DNA from: Candidatus Taylorbacteria bacterium RIFCSPHIGHO2_01_FULL_51_15
GTDB taxonomy: Bacteria; Patescibacteriota; Minisyncoccia; Phycocordibacterales; UBA10002
Assembly (NCBI GenBank): GCA_001820935.1
Contig: MHRI01000029.1
Location: forward strand, 1-47,150
DNA: 47,150 bases
Direction of reading: 5' to 3'
Both the position numbers and the translations under genes were made by a program. The notes beneath the pieces were generated by a model. It was given only the letters and a program-made list of their open reading frames with translations. It was not told the DNA's origin and ran no database searches. Positions within the stretch are counted from its first letter, which is position 1; each line of letters starts with the position of its first letter. Below are positions 36,029 through 45,174 of this stretch, piece after piece.

Positions 36029-37795
36029 TTACATGCGCGTAGGAACTCCTATTCCAAGAAGCCACAAGCCATTCTTCATCACGATCGAAAATGCGGAGGT
36101 GAGAGCCACTTTGTACGGCGAGGTAGGATCGCTTGCATCAACAATTTTCTCATGCGCATACCAGCTATTGAAGGTGCCTGCAAGTCCGGTGAGGTAGGTG
36201 GTGATGTAATGCGGCTCCATCTCCTTCCCCGCTCGTTCAACCACTTCGGGAAAGCGGCATAGCAGTCGCTCGAGAGTGGTGGGTTGTACATGTTGTATGT
36301 GTGTTAAGTGTCTCGCATCTAGAACATTTCCAACATCTACAACATCTACAACATCTGCGACACCTAGAACCTCTTTTGCTTTTTCCAGCACCGACTTCGC
36401 CCGCACATAGGAGTATTGAAGATACGGCCCGGAATCGCCTTCGAAGGAAATTGATTTCTCAAAGTCAAAAATGGTATCCCCCCCGATAGCCTGCCGCAGG
36501 ATGGAATATTTGATCGCGCCAATGGCCACGATTTCAGACAGCTCTTCTTTTTCTTTTTCGCTCATTTCGCGCCTTGCCAAGCCAGAGCCTTGTGCGGAGG
36601 CTGGCTCCTCGACTTTCGCTTTCACAAGCTTTTTAACTTGCTCGATGAGCGACTCGGCTGAAATAATGGTTCCAGTTCGAGAAGACATTTTCCCTGTGGA
36701 AAGCTTCAAGACGCCGTGGGAAAGATGCTGTAGCTTGCCTTTAAGTTCGGGAAAGAGCTTCTCCACTGCTTTCTCAACGACTTTGAAAAAGTCGTTCTGC
36801 TCGTTCGCGGTAACCGTGATGGAACGATCGTAGGCGAATTTCTTGCGCTTCAGCTGTGCAAGTCCGACTTCTTTGGCCTCATATGTTGGGAGTCCTTCAG
36901 AATTTAGGAAAACTCTGGTGTGCAGTCCATCCTGTTCGCCTTTGTACACCACCGCTCCCTCGCTTTCCTCGAACACCGAGCCGATAGCCTCTCGAACGAG
37001 TTTACTACCAACTTCACCCGCTTCACTTTCAAAAAAGTGAATGTCGAAGGAGCTACCGAGCTTCTTATAGAGAAGCTCAAAATGCTCTAGTGATACGACC
37101 CTCCCCTCTTCGTAGAGCTTCATGAGCTTCGGGTCACTTTTGGCGTACAGCGCTTTGTTGAGCGCGATGATGTCTTGCTTCGCGGCAATATCTGCTTCAT
37201 AGGCTTCATTTCCCATCGCGTAGGCACGACCGAGTACCGAAATATCCAGCATTTTTGGCTCCATTCTTCGCAGACCCCAGAGACTCTTCGCCACATGGAG
37301 GCCGACATCACCATGATAGGTGGCGCGCATTAGCTTGGCCCCATTCCATTCAAGCACTCGCGAGGTTGCTTCCCCGATGATGTTATTCATCAAATGTCCG
37401 ATATGGAATTCTTTGAACGGATTGGGCTGTGTGTGTTCGAAAAAGATTTTCTCGCCCGCTCGAATTTTGTTCTTCCCGAAGTCATCTCCGACTTCCCTAA
37501 CGGCATTCGCGAAAAACTCTTTTGAGAGATAAAAATTGATAAATCCGGCCCCCGCGATTTCAACACGGCTTACAAAGGTCTGACCTTTCTGAAGATTTAA
37601 GGTCAGACCTTGAAGAAGCCGTTCCGCTAGTTCCTTCGGCTTCATCTTTAATTCTTTCGCGTAGATGAGCGCGACATTCGTCGAGTAGTCGCCATGGGAA
37701 AGTTCGGCAGGGTGCGTCAACTCCGCCTCCGATGTCCTCACACCTAGGTCTTTAAGCGCTTGTTGTATCGCCTCTGTAATATCTTTGGTAATCAC
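36029..37795 (-). CDS. argS: Arginyl-tRNA synthetase
   Basis: FEHTQPNPFKEFHIGHLMNNIIGEATSRVLEWNGAKLMRATYHGDVGLHVAK; C-terminal DALR-like. Confidence 0.97.
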   Translation of the reverse strand: MITKDITEAIQQALKDLGVRTSEAELTHPAELSHGDYSTNVALIYAKELKMKPKELAERLLQGLTLNLQKGQTFVSRVEIAGAGFINFYLSKEFFANAVREVGDDFGKNKIRAGEKIFFEHTQPNPFKEFHIGHLMNNIIGEATSRVLEWNGAKLMRATYHGDVGLHVAKSLWGLRRMEPKMLDISVLGRAYAMGNEAYEADIAAKQDIIALNKALYAKSDPKLMKLYEEGRVVSLEHFELLYKKLGSSFDIHFFESEAGEVGSKLVREAIGSVFEESEGAVVYKGEQDGLHTRVFLNSEGLPTYEAKEVGLAQLKRKKFAYDRSITVTANEQNDFFKVVEKAVEKLFPELKGKLQHLSHGVLKLSTGKMSSRTGTIISAESLIEQVKKLVKAKVEEPASAQGSGLARREMSEKEKEELSEIVAIGAIKYSILRQAIGGDTIFDFEKSISFEGDSGPYLQYSYVRAKSVLEKAKEVLGVADVVDVVDVGNVLDARHLTHIQHVQPTTLERLLCRFPEVVERAGKEMEPHYITTYLTGLAGTFNSWYAHEKIVDASDPTSPYKVALTSAFSIVMKNGLWLLGIGVPTRM

Positions 37796-38412
37796 GTCAC
37801 CATCTTAACATGCGAGAGTACGTCTTGCTGTACAACCCCTAGCGGGCGCCCCGCGTCAATTTTCACCACGGGGACGTTAGCAAAAAACTCCGTGAGTCCC
37901 GCCCGAACACGTGTATGGAATGCAAGTTCGCGCGCTTCAAACTGATCGATCGGCTCCGCCTTCCGTGTGTTCTCTCTCATGCGGTGAAGCCCTTCCTCCG
38001 GAGAAACATCGAGCCAAATATACAGGTCTGGGATACACTCCCCAAGTAGAGCTCGGCACTCCCAAAAAAGCTTTTCAAGCGCAGGTGTTTCTTGCCCGCG
38101 AATTTGATACGCGAACGTCGAGGAATCAAATCGCTCCGAAATGACATGCGTTCCTCTTTCGAGCGCGGGCTTAATCACATTCTTCACATGATCGAAGCGG
38201 CCGGCCCAGACGAGCGTAAAAAGTGCTTCAGCTGACGCGCCGGTAGCTTCAGGAGCAATCATGAGAGCTCTCACTTTCTCGGCAAACGGCGTGCCTCCCG
38301 GTTCGCGCGTAAAAAGAAACTGCTCTCGCGGCAGCTGCTCCTTGAGGAACGCCGCCGCGGTGCTCTTGCCTGCCCCCTCGCCTCCCTCAAGCACAATGAA
38401 TTTGCCTCTCAT
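37792..38412 (-). CDS. tmk: Thymidylate kinase
   Basis: MRGKFIVLEGGEGAGKSTAAAFLKEQL...FTREPGGTPFAEKVRALM; overlaps the argS start by 4 bp. Confidence 0.96.
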   Translation of the reverse strand: MRGKFIVLEGGEGAGKSTAAAFLKEQLPREQFLFTREPGGTPFAEKVRALMIAPEATGASAEALFTLVWAGRFDHVKNVIKPALERGTHVISERFDSSTFAYQIRGQETPALEKLFWECRALLGECIPDLYIWLDVSPEEGLHRMRENTRKAEPIDQFEARELAFHTRVRAGLTEFFANVPVVKIDAGRPLGVVQQDVLSHVKMVT

Positions 38413-38502
38413 AGTCACTAATAAATCTCTAATTCAGACGCGAACGATCACGAATCAACATTCGAGAATATTCGTGTTCTTGATTCGAGCATGATTAGAG
38501 AG
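38413..38502. repeat. Family B intergenic palindromic element
   Basis: TAGTCACTAATAAATCTCTAATTCAGACGCGAACGATCACGAATCAACATTCGAGAATATTCGTG..TGATTCGAGCATGATTAGAGAGTTAA. Confidence 0.7.
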
Positions 38503-39714
38503 TTAATTTCGTAATATGGCATCTATCTTCCTCGCAATCTCTCGAAAATCTTTCTCCTTTTTGCCGCGGGTCGTCTCGGGCGCGCTTCCGAGCCGAAGAC
38601 CTGAAGGGTCCATCGGCTTCCGCGTATCGAATGGAATAGTATTCTCATTCACGATGATCCCCGCCGCCTCGAGCTTATCAGCGGCTTCCCTGCCGCTCAT
38701 TCCCTTGCCGTTCATCCAAGTATCAACTCGAAGGAGGTGTGTCTTAGTACCGCCTTCGACAATGCGCCAGCCCAGACGAGCAAGCTCGTCGGCCAAGGCC
38801 CGAGCATTACTCACCACTTGCGCGGCATATCTCTTGAATGCGGGAGTGTCCGCTTCCCGCAAGGCTACCGCCACGGCCGCGATCGCATTGAAGTGCGGGC
38901 CGCCCTGAAGGCCAGGGATAATGACCTTGTCGATCTTCTTCCAAAGTTCGCGCGCGTCTACCTTGCTAAAGATCATAGCGGAGCGGGGACCGCGAAGCGT
39001 CTTGTGTGTCGTGGTCGTCACGATATCCGCGTATGGAAACGGAGACGGATAGACTCCTCCCGCGACGAGTCCGGCGAAGTGCGACATGTCCACGAGAAGG
39101 AGGGCGTCCGCGGCATCAGCTATCTCACGAAACTTCTTGAAGTCCACAATGTGAGCATAGGCAGTATATCCTGAAACGATGAGCTTTGGTTTTTCCGCAA
39201 TCGCGATCCTTTTGACCTCGTCATAGTCAATAAGCTCGGTAGTCTTGTTCACGGTGTATAAGATCGAACTCCAGAATTTTCCGGTCATGGATACTTTTTG
39301 CCCGTGCGTAAGATGCCCGCCATGCGTGAGTTCCATACCCATTATCTTCTCTCCCTGCGGCACGAGTGCGGCGTACACGGCGAAGTTGGCAGGCGAACCG
39401 GAGAGCGGCTGCACATTCACACTCCAATTCGATGAAATCGAATTGCCCCGAACACCGATCGAAGGGCTTTTATCGGCAAGTCCGAACAAGTGCAATGCTC
39501 TTTCCTGCGCGAGTAATTCCACCTCGTCAACGACGCTCGTCCCGCGATAATACCGCCGCCCCGGATACCCCTCTCCGTATTTGTCGGTGAGTACCGAACC
39601 GAGCGCCTCGAGTACGTCTTTTGAAACGTAGTTTTCAGACGCGATAAGATTGATGACTTTTTTCTGGCGTGTTCTTTCAGCGGCGATGAGTTTCTTTATT
39701 TGTATGTCAAACAT
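38503..39714 (-). CDS. glyA: Serine hydroxymethyltransferase
   Basis: LIASENYVSKDVLEALGSVLTDKYGEGYPGRRYYRGTSVVDEVE...TTTTHKTLRGPRSAMI. Confidence 0.98.
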   Translation of the reverse strand: MFDIQIKKLIAAERTRQKKVINLIASENYVSKDVLEALGSVLTDKYGEGYPGRRYYRGTSVVDEVELLAQERALHLFGLADKSPSIGVRGNSISSNWSVNVQPLSGSPANFAVYAALVPQGEKIMGMELTHGGHLTHGQKVSMTGKFWSSILYTVNKTTELIDYDEVKRIAIAEKPKLIVSGYTAYAHIVDFKKFREIADAADALLLVDMSHFAGLVAGGVYPSPFPYADIVTTTTHKTLRGPRSAMIFSKVDARELWKKIDKVIIPGLQGGPHFNAIAAVAVALREADTPAFKRYAAQVVSNARALADELARLGWRIVEGGTKTHLLRVDTWMNGKGMSGREAADKLEAAGIIVNENTIPFDTRKPMDPSGLRLGSAPETTRGKKEKDFREIARKIDAILRN

Positions 39715-39918
39715 AATACGAATGCTACGGATTAATGCGCGAATGCTGCGAATATACGAATTACGGTGAAGCTACACCATGGTCTTTCTAGAGCCTAGTT
39801 TCCTAAATACTGATTGACGTTCGCATTGTAACATGCCACATTCAATAGAAAAGGACCGATGCGTGTAGCCTCGGCCCTGTCGTCTAAAACGCGAAGGAGG
39901 ATTGGAACCAAATAACCC

Positions 39919-40449
39919 CTACACGCGAAAGAAACGTGGGATTGCCGGGAACATCCACCGCCTACCTTTGAGGCTCGCGTAGCGGGAGGGAAATTCCAAT
40001 TTCCTCAGAATTCCTCCATTCGCTTCGCATAAAGATATGGCTGGAATGCGATCCGGATATCCTACAAGAGGACTTTCCAATGCCGGAAAAACTAAGGGTT
40101 CTCCATCCCAACAACGCTCTAGGAAGTAATCGAGACCTCCAAGTAGAAACCGGAGCCCAACGCTCATGTACGCATACCTATCCAGCAGTCTCGGAAGCGC
40201 AGAAAGTATCATCTGCTCGGGTTTTATCCCGCTCGGAAGCGAAAAGAATTCCAGTTTCTGATCGATAAACAAAGTAGTGAGTGTAGGCTCGGGAAGCTCC
40301 GGGGGGAAATGGGGGACGGGATCAAACTTCGTTAACCCTTCAGTGAGAGAGTTGGGAACACGGAACCCTTTGATCGGTACTGCGTGCTCCAATTTGAAGT
40401 AATCTGCCATCGTGGGTTTGGATTTCCACTCGGTGTCGCTGTCCATCAT
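39919..40449 (-). CDS. Hypothetical protein (176 aa)
   Basis: Long ORF in a gene-sized gap; no family recognised. Confidence 0.4.
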   Translation of the reverse strand: MMDSDTEWKSKPTMADYFKLEHAVPIKGFRVPNSLTEGLTKFDPVPHFPPELPEPTLTTLFIDQKLEFFSLPSGIKPEQMILSALPRLLDRYAYMSVGLRFLLGGLDYFLERCWDGEPLVFPALESPLVGYPDRIPAISLCEANGGILRKLEFPSRYASLKGRRWMFPAIPRFFRV

Positions 40450-40537
40450 ATAGTGTTTCTTTCAAAAAGAGCGCAGCGGTGCGCGGCACTCTGCGGGCAG
40501 TTAACCACCAAGGGGGGAAAGAGTCAATTGGAGTCGC

Positions 40538-41509
40538 TTATCCTTTTCCCGCCGGTTTGTTTTCCAAGCTTCGAAAGCCTGCTACCACGAGTTCCGCTTT
40601 AATTGGCGGGTGAGGATCGTACCCGGAGAGCAAGACGTGCTCGGGACGAAAGAGAGCGAGATCTTTTACTTCCGGTGCGATTTTGACCTTCGGAAACGGG
40701 TGTGGTTCGCGGGCGAGCTGTTCACGCGCCGCGTCAAAATGATTTTCATAAATATGCACATCGCCGAAGGTGTGCACGAACTCCCCCACCTCACGACCAA
40801 GAATGTTCGCGACAATGTGACAGAGAAGCGCGTAGCTCGCAATATTGAACGGCACGCCAAGGAAGATGTCCGCGCTCCGCTGGTAGAGTTGAAGCGAAAC
40901 TTTTTCATTCTTAATATTCATCTGGTACATGTTGTGGCAAATCGGGAAGTGATTTACCTCCTCCTTCTTCGCCATACTGTAGAGATATTCAGGATTCCAC
41001 GAAGTAACTATCGCATTGTGACACCCCGGGTCGGTGCGAAGTTCCTCGATCGCCCATGCGAGCTGATCTATTCCCCTGCCGTCCTTTGCCGGCCAACGAC
41101 GCCACATCTCACCGTAAATGTGGGGGAGTTCCCCATGGACATTAGCGAACGCTTCATCATCTTTGATTCGAGCGATGAACGTCTCTTTGGTCATTTCGGG
41201 AAACTTCCCCTTTTTGGCATGTTCTGCATAAAAACGGTACGGGTAGTCATCCCAAATATGCACATCGTTTTGAACGAGATACCTGATGTTCGATTGCCCG
41301 GAGAGGAACCAATAAAGCTCATGAAGCACTCCTTTCCAATAGACTTTCTTGGTGGTGAGAAGCGGAAACCCTTTCGAGAGGTCAAATCGTATCTGTCTCC
41401 CGAATACGCCGAAAGTCGCCTTGCCGTGACCTATGTCAACCTGTCGGTCACCGGTTTCGATGATCTCCTGCATCAGATGTAGGTATTGTTTTTCTGGATG
41501 AGTATGCAC
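40538..41509 (-). CDS. thyA: Thymidylate synthase
   Basis: FDLSKGFPLLTTKKVYWKGVLHELYWFLSGQSNIRYL...NHFPICHNMYQMNI...QLYQRSADIFLGVPFNIASYALL. Confidence 0.97.
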   Translation of the reverse strand: MHTHPEKQYLHLMQEIIETGDRQVDIGHGKATFGVFGRQIRFDLSKGFPLLTTKKVYWKGVLHELYWFLSGQSNIRYLVQNDVHIWDDYPYRFYAEHAKKGKFPEMTKETFIARIKDDEAFANVHGELPHIYGEMWRRWPAKDGRGIDQLAWAIEELRTDPGCHNAIVTSWNPEYLYSMAKKEEVNHFPICHNMYQMNIKNEKVSLQLYQRSADIFLGVPFNIASYALLCHIVANILGREVGEFVHTFGDVHIYENHFDAAREQLAREPHPFPKVKIAPEVKDLALFRPEHVLLSGYDPHPPIKAELVVAGFRSLENKPAGKG

Positions 41510-41674
41510 AGTTTGAGAAATATCGAATCTCGAATATCTAATATCGAAAAATATAGAATATAAAACAAGAAAAGAGCGATCCGGTATTAAATATTTGGTA
41601 TTTGACGGGCTTTTTCAAAATTCGAAATTTGTGGAATAGTCGTAGACTAGCATTCGATACTCCGTACTTGGCTC

Positions 41675-42235
41675 TTACTTTTTTCGCTTGCCAAGTACTT
41701 TTGGCGGAATGTAGCCAGCCATGTTGTTCTTCGCGTAACGCCCATTTTCTTTGTAATTCTGTTTCGGCGGCGAAGAAAGCGGCGAGAAGGTGAGTTGGGC
41801 GATCGCCATCCCCGGGCGGAGGATGATGGGGACGTTGTTCAGATTGCAAAGTTCCAGCGCGACCTGGAGGAAGTGCCCGGGATTAATGAGTGCCGCGCTG
41901 TTGTGCACGAGAAGGCCGATGCGCGCGAGCGAACTTTTTCCATTCACTTCAATAAGATAGTGGTCGGAGCCAAAATGATCCTTGGAATAGCCTAAGATGC
42001 TCACTCCCGGGTGAAGCACGAACGCCTCTCCATCGGCGACACGCACATCATGGGTCTTTGGGAAGACCTTATTGGCCGGGTCAATGAAGCTCGACGTGTG
42101 GGAGTCGTTCACGAGAAAGCGGTTCCCGAGCACGATGTCATAGCTCGCCGGCTGAAGACGCGATTCTTCGAAAGGCTCGAGAATGATAGCTCCGCGTTTC
42201 ACTTCTTTTTTAATATCAACATCACTTAAAAACAT
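41675..42235 (-). CDS. dcd: dCTP deaminase
   Basis: LSDVDIKKEVKRGAIILEPFEESRLQPASYDIVLGNRF...EVNGKSSLARIGLLVHNSAALINPGH. Confidence 0.96.
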   Translation of the reverse strand: MFLSDVDIKKEVKRGAIILEPFEESRLQPASYDIVLGNRFLVNDSHTSSFIDPANKVFPKTHDVRVADGEAFVLHPGVSILGYSKDHFGSDHYLIEVNGKSSLARIGLLVHNSAALINPGHFLQVALELCNLNNVPIILRPGMAIAQLTFSPLSSPPKQNYKENGRYAKNNMAGYIPPKVLGKRKK

Positions 42236-42376
42236 AGTTCAGAAAATTATTCTAATTAGACTAATTGCTCTAATTATTCTAAATAAATCTCGATGTCTAA
42301 TTCTCAACGAAGATTTTGATATCTCGGGCTTTCCTTAGGTCAATTAGAATAATTAGGTGAATTAGGTCAATTATTT
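42236..42376. repeat. Long imperfect palindrome filling the gap between dcd and the CYTH gene
   Basis: AAATTATTCTAATTAGACTAATTGCTCTAATTATTCTAA .../... TTAGGTCAATTAGAATAATTAGGTGAATTAGGTCAATTATT. Confidence 0.8.
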
Positions 42377-43057
42377 TTACTCTATAGTGAAAGTTTTGTC
42401 CGTCCCATAGTACTCCGGCCAGTGTTCGTTGTAAAACTTGAACATTCTCTCGAGTCTCTCTTGCGGGAGCTCTTGGCAGTTAAGTTCACGCATCAACGCC
42501 TTTAGCTCTCTTCGCGCGTACTCTGCCTCGCGTTCATCGTCTATCATTTTCTCGAATTCCGCCACATACCCGTACCCCGCATTCTTATCAACCGTAATGT
42601 GGATATGCCCCAAATCGAAATGTTCGCGGGCGCGCGACCATTTAGCTTGGTAAGTGAGTCCCGCATCTAACAGCCTTTGATTGAGCTCGTCAAACGAAAG
42701 TGCGACTGGTTCCTCAAACTCAACCCGCGAGACACCGTTTGCGCTACTCTCGTCACCAAGCGAGGCTTTCAGGATGAAAAATGAGTTACCGTCCGCCTCT
42801 CGCGTGCGTATGGAAACTCCGCTTTTCGTGCGGACAATGATATCCGATAGTTCTCGCTGTTTTTCGAGGGAGAGTAGCGGACTCATAGTGTGCAGGGTTA
42901 CCCCAAGATCTTGAGGAGTGTTGAAATAAAAGTTTCGTTGCGTGTGAGGAGAAAGCACCTTAAGCGCGGGAAAGAGCTGCACGAGGCGGCGCTTCAGTTC
43001 ATCGGCTCGCTCTTTGCCTCCCAAAAGACTTTTGATTTCGATTTCATAGTTACGCAT
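42377..43057 (-). CDS. CYTH-domain protein (adenylate cyclase/thiamine triphosphatase-like)
   Basis: MRNYEIEIKSLLGGKERADELKRRL...IIVRTKSGVSIRTREADGNSFFILKASLG...VEFEEPV...FEKMIDDE. Confidence 0.85.
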   Translation of the reverse strand: MRNYEIEIKSLLGGKERADELKRRLVQLFPALKVLSPHTQRNFYFNTPQDLGVTLHTMSPLLSLEKQRELSDIIVRTKSGVSIRTREADGNSFFILKASLGDESSANGVSRVEFEEPVALSFDELNQRLLDAGLTYQAKWSRAREHFDLGHIHITVDKNAGYGYVAEFEKMIDDEREAEYARRELKALMRELNCQELPQERLERMFKFYNEHWPEYYGTDKTFTIE

Positions 43058-43081
43058 AAAGTGATTATACTATAGCGGCGT

Positions 43082-43591
43082 ATGAAGGATAAGGAGACAC
43101 AATCAAAAATCAGTATCGTGGTGGCACTCACGCGAAGGAATGCCGCGATTGGGAATGGCGGAAACCTTTTGTTTCGCATTTCCGATGACCTCAAGCGATT
43201 CAGAGAGATCACGAAAGGGCACCCGGTGATTATGGGCCGGAAAACCTTTGAATCCATCGGGAGGCCCCTTCCCGAGCGAACCAACATCGTCATTACGCGC
43301 AATGCTCATTTCAAGACAGATGGCGTGTATATTGCAAAGTCCATTGAAGAGGCGCTTAAAAAAGCAGGGGGGCTTGATTCCGAGATATTTGTTATTGGCG
43401 GCGGAGAAATCTACAAGCAAGCGCTTCCCTATACGGACAAACTGTATCTCACTATTGTTGAAAGTGACGCCGAAGGTGATGTGTTTTTCCCTGATTGGCG
43501 CAACGAGTTTACGAAGGAAACCTTCCGCGAAGAGCGATTTGACGAGAAAACGGGTTTGAAATATGTGTGGGTCGATCTCGAAAGGACGTGA
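43082..43591 (+). CDS. folA: Dihydrofolate reductase
   Basis: ISIVVALTRRNAAIGNGGNLLFRISDDLKRFREITKGHPVIMGRKTFESIGRPLPERTNIVITR...IFVIGGGEIYKQAL. Confidence 0.97.
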   Translation: MKDKETQSKISIVVALTRRNAAIGNGGNLLFRISDDLKRFREITKGHPVIMGRKTFESIGRPLPERTNIVITRNAHFKTDGVYIAKSIEEALKKAGGLDSEIFVIGGGEIYKQALPYTDKLYLTIVESDAEGDVFFPDWRNEFTKETFREERFDEKTGLKYVWVDLERT

Positions 43592-43600
43592 CTCAAGAGA

Positions 43601-43629
43601 TTGACAACACCCATTGATCCTATTATAGT
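43601..43629 (+). promoter_or_regulatory. sigma70-type promoter for the 43700 gene
   Basis: TTGACA - 17 nt - TATAGT. Confidence 0.6.
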
Positions 43630-43699
43630 TTTCACAGAAAGCGTTGCCAAAGATCTATACCCTAGCGAAGAAGCAACAACAAAGAGAAAGGTCTCCGAA

Positions 43700-44575
43700 A
43701 TGAAGACGCCGAACTTGCACACCTGGTTTCTACCGGGTAAGAGTCCCCTTGCCTGTCTCTCGACCGTTCCTCAGCCAAGCACTGACCCGAACAAACTGCG
43801 CTTACTGTTCGTGCATGGGATGTGGCAGACAGGCATCCATTACACACCTTGGCTTACACTTTGCCAAAGAAGCGACATTGAGGCCCATGCTCTACATTTT
43901 CGAGGACGCGAGGGAAGTCGTCCTGTCGAAAATATCGGTGCGGTGCCATTACACGAATTTGTGGCCGATCTTCTGGAAGCAATCGCTTGCCTCGCGCCAG
44001 TCTCCGTGGTGGGTTCCTCACTTGGAGGACTCATCACTTTGGCGGCTTTGCCCAAAGCAAAAACGGGACAGGTGGAGAGCGCGACCATCCTCTGTAGTTC
44101 CCCGCCGCGGGGCATATCACTCCCATTTGCCAGCAAGTGGAGACTCTTAAGATTGAGTTACCTCTCCGCAATGTACGGATCGAAACCTTTTGTGTTGAAG
44201 AAAAAGGATCTGTCTTTCCTCGCTTCCGGCCGGGAGCTCGTTGAAGAGGCGCCTCCTTTCGTCCCGGAATCGGGAAGAGCGATTCGGGAACTCGATCAGG
44301 GTGAACTCAAATTGCATCCGTGTGGGACCACCTGCCGGATCCGCTTTTTCGCAGGTTGCCATGACAGGGTGGTACCGCCCTCGGTGCAAATGAAAATAGC
44401 GGCTCTCTACGGGGCGTCGCCTACAGTACTCCAGACTGGGCACATGGCACACCTCGAGCGAGACACCCACGAAAGCACACTGAGGACAGTCATCGATAGA
44501 ATCCAAGGGTCTCGCCGCAAGAGGAGACGGACTCGTTTTTCTTCGGAACTTTCGGGAGTCCAAGTCACGGCGTAG
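43700..44575 (+). CDS. Alpha/beta hydrolase
   Basis: LRLLFVHGMWQTGIHYTPWLTLCQRSDIEAHALHFRGREGSRP...VSVVGSSLGGLITLAALPKA; ORF start TTG is part of the promoter, so internal ATG preferred. Confidence 0.88.
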   Translation: MKTPNLHTWFLPGKSPLACLSTVPQPSTDPNKLRLLFVHGMWQTGIHYTPWLTLCQRSDIEAHALHFRGREGSRPVENIGAVPLHEFVADLLEAIACLAPVSVVGSSLGGLITLAALPKAKTGQVESATILCSSPPRGISLPFASKWRLLRLSYLSAMYGSKPFVLKKKDLSFLASGRELVEEAPPFVPESGRAIRELDQGELKLHPCGTTCRIRFFAGCHDRVVPPSVQMKIAALYGASPTVLQTGHMAHLERDTHESTLRTVIDRIQGSRRKRRRTRFSSELSGVQVTA

Positions 44576-44587
44576 TCTTCAGGAACA

Positions 44588-44622
44588 CAACACCGTCTGC
44601 TTCCGAGCAGACGGTGTTTTCT
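44588..44622 (+). terminator. Rho-independent terminator
   Basis: AACACCGTCTGC-ttccga-GCAGACGGTGTTTTCTGTT. Confidence 0.85.
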
Positions 44623-44647
44623 GTTGCGTTCGTCTTGAATTCGCGAG

Positions 44648-45070
44648 TTACTTAATTTCAATACCCATGCTTCGCGCGCTGCCTTCAAGAATCTTCATCG
44701 CAGCCTCGACGGTGTTGGCGTTGAGGTCCTTTATTTTCTTTTCAGCGATCTCACGGAGTTTCGCTTTGGCGATGGTGCCGGCCTTTTGCGCCGGAGTCTT
44801 TCCCGATCCTTTATCCTTGCCCGCGGCCTTGAGGAGGAGATTGGTCGCTGGCGGAGCTTTGAATACCAAATCAAACGTCCGATCTTCGTAAATAGAAACC
44901 ACCACCGGAACGAGCTCTCCTTTCATCTGCGCTGTGCCTGCGTTGAAGCGCGTGACAAATTCGCCAATGTTTACCTTTGCCTGACCGAGCGCGGGGCCAA
45001 TCGGCGGAGCCGGATTAGCGGCGCCACCCATAATGGTGAGTTTTAATTTACGAACGGGTTTCTTTGCCAT
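44648..45070 (-). CDS. rplK: 50S ribosomal protein L11
   Basis: LKLTIMGGAANPAPPIGPALGQAKVNIGEFVTRFNAGTAQMKGELVPVVVSIYEDRTFDLVFKAPPA. Confidence 0.98.
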   Translation of the reverse strand: MAKKPVRKLKLTIMGGAANPAPPIGPALGQAKVNIGEFVTRFNAGTAQMKGELVPVVVSIYEDRTFDLVFKAPPATNLLLKAAGKDKGSGKTPAQKAGTIAKAKLREIAEKKIKDLNANTVEAAMKILEGSARSMGIEIK

Positions 45071-45174
45071 AGTTTTAATCACCAATAACCAAGATACAAT
45101 AACCAAACAAAACTCAATAATCAAACTTTTCTTCTTTTTGGTGCTTGGTGATTGATTATTGGTTATTCTTCGAA
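45071..45174. repeat. Family A palindromic intergenic element (stand-alone)
   Basis: AATCACCAATAACCAAGATACAATAACCAAACAAAACTCAATAATC .../... GGTGCTTGGTGATTGATTATTGGTTATT; exactly between rplK and nusG. Confidence 0.85.

Noticed and set aside
36301-36360. CRISPR/minisatellite in CAACATCTACAACATCTACAACATCTG
   Set aside because: Very short unit, lies in the argS ORF, and pairs with a nearby opposite arm; better explained as a palindromic insertion.
43601-43699. TTG start at 43601 for the alpha/beta hydrolase
   Set aside because: The TTG is part of a good -35 box (TTGACA-N17-TATAGT); ATG at 43700 with AGAAAGG upstream is more plausible.
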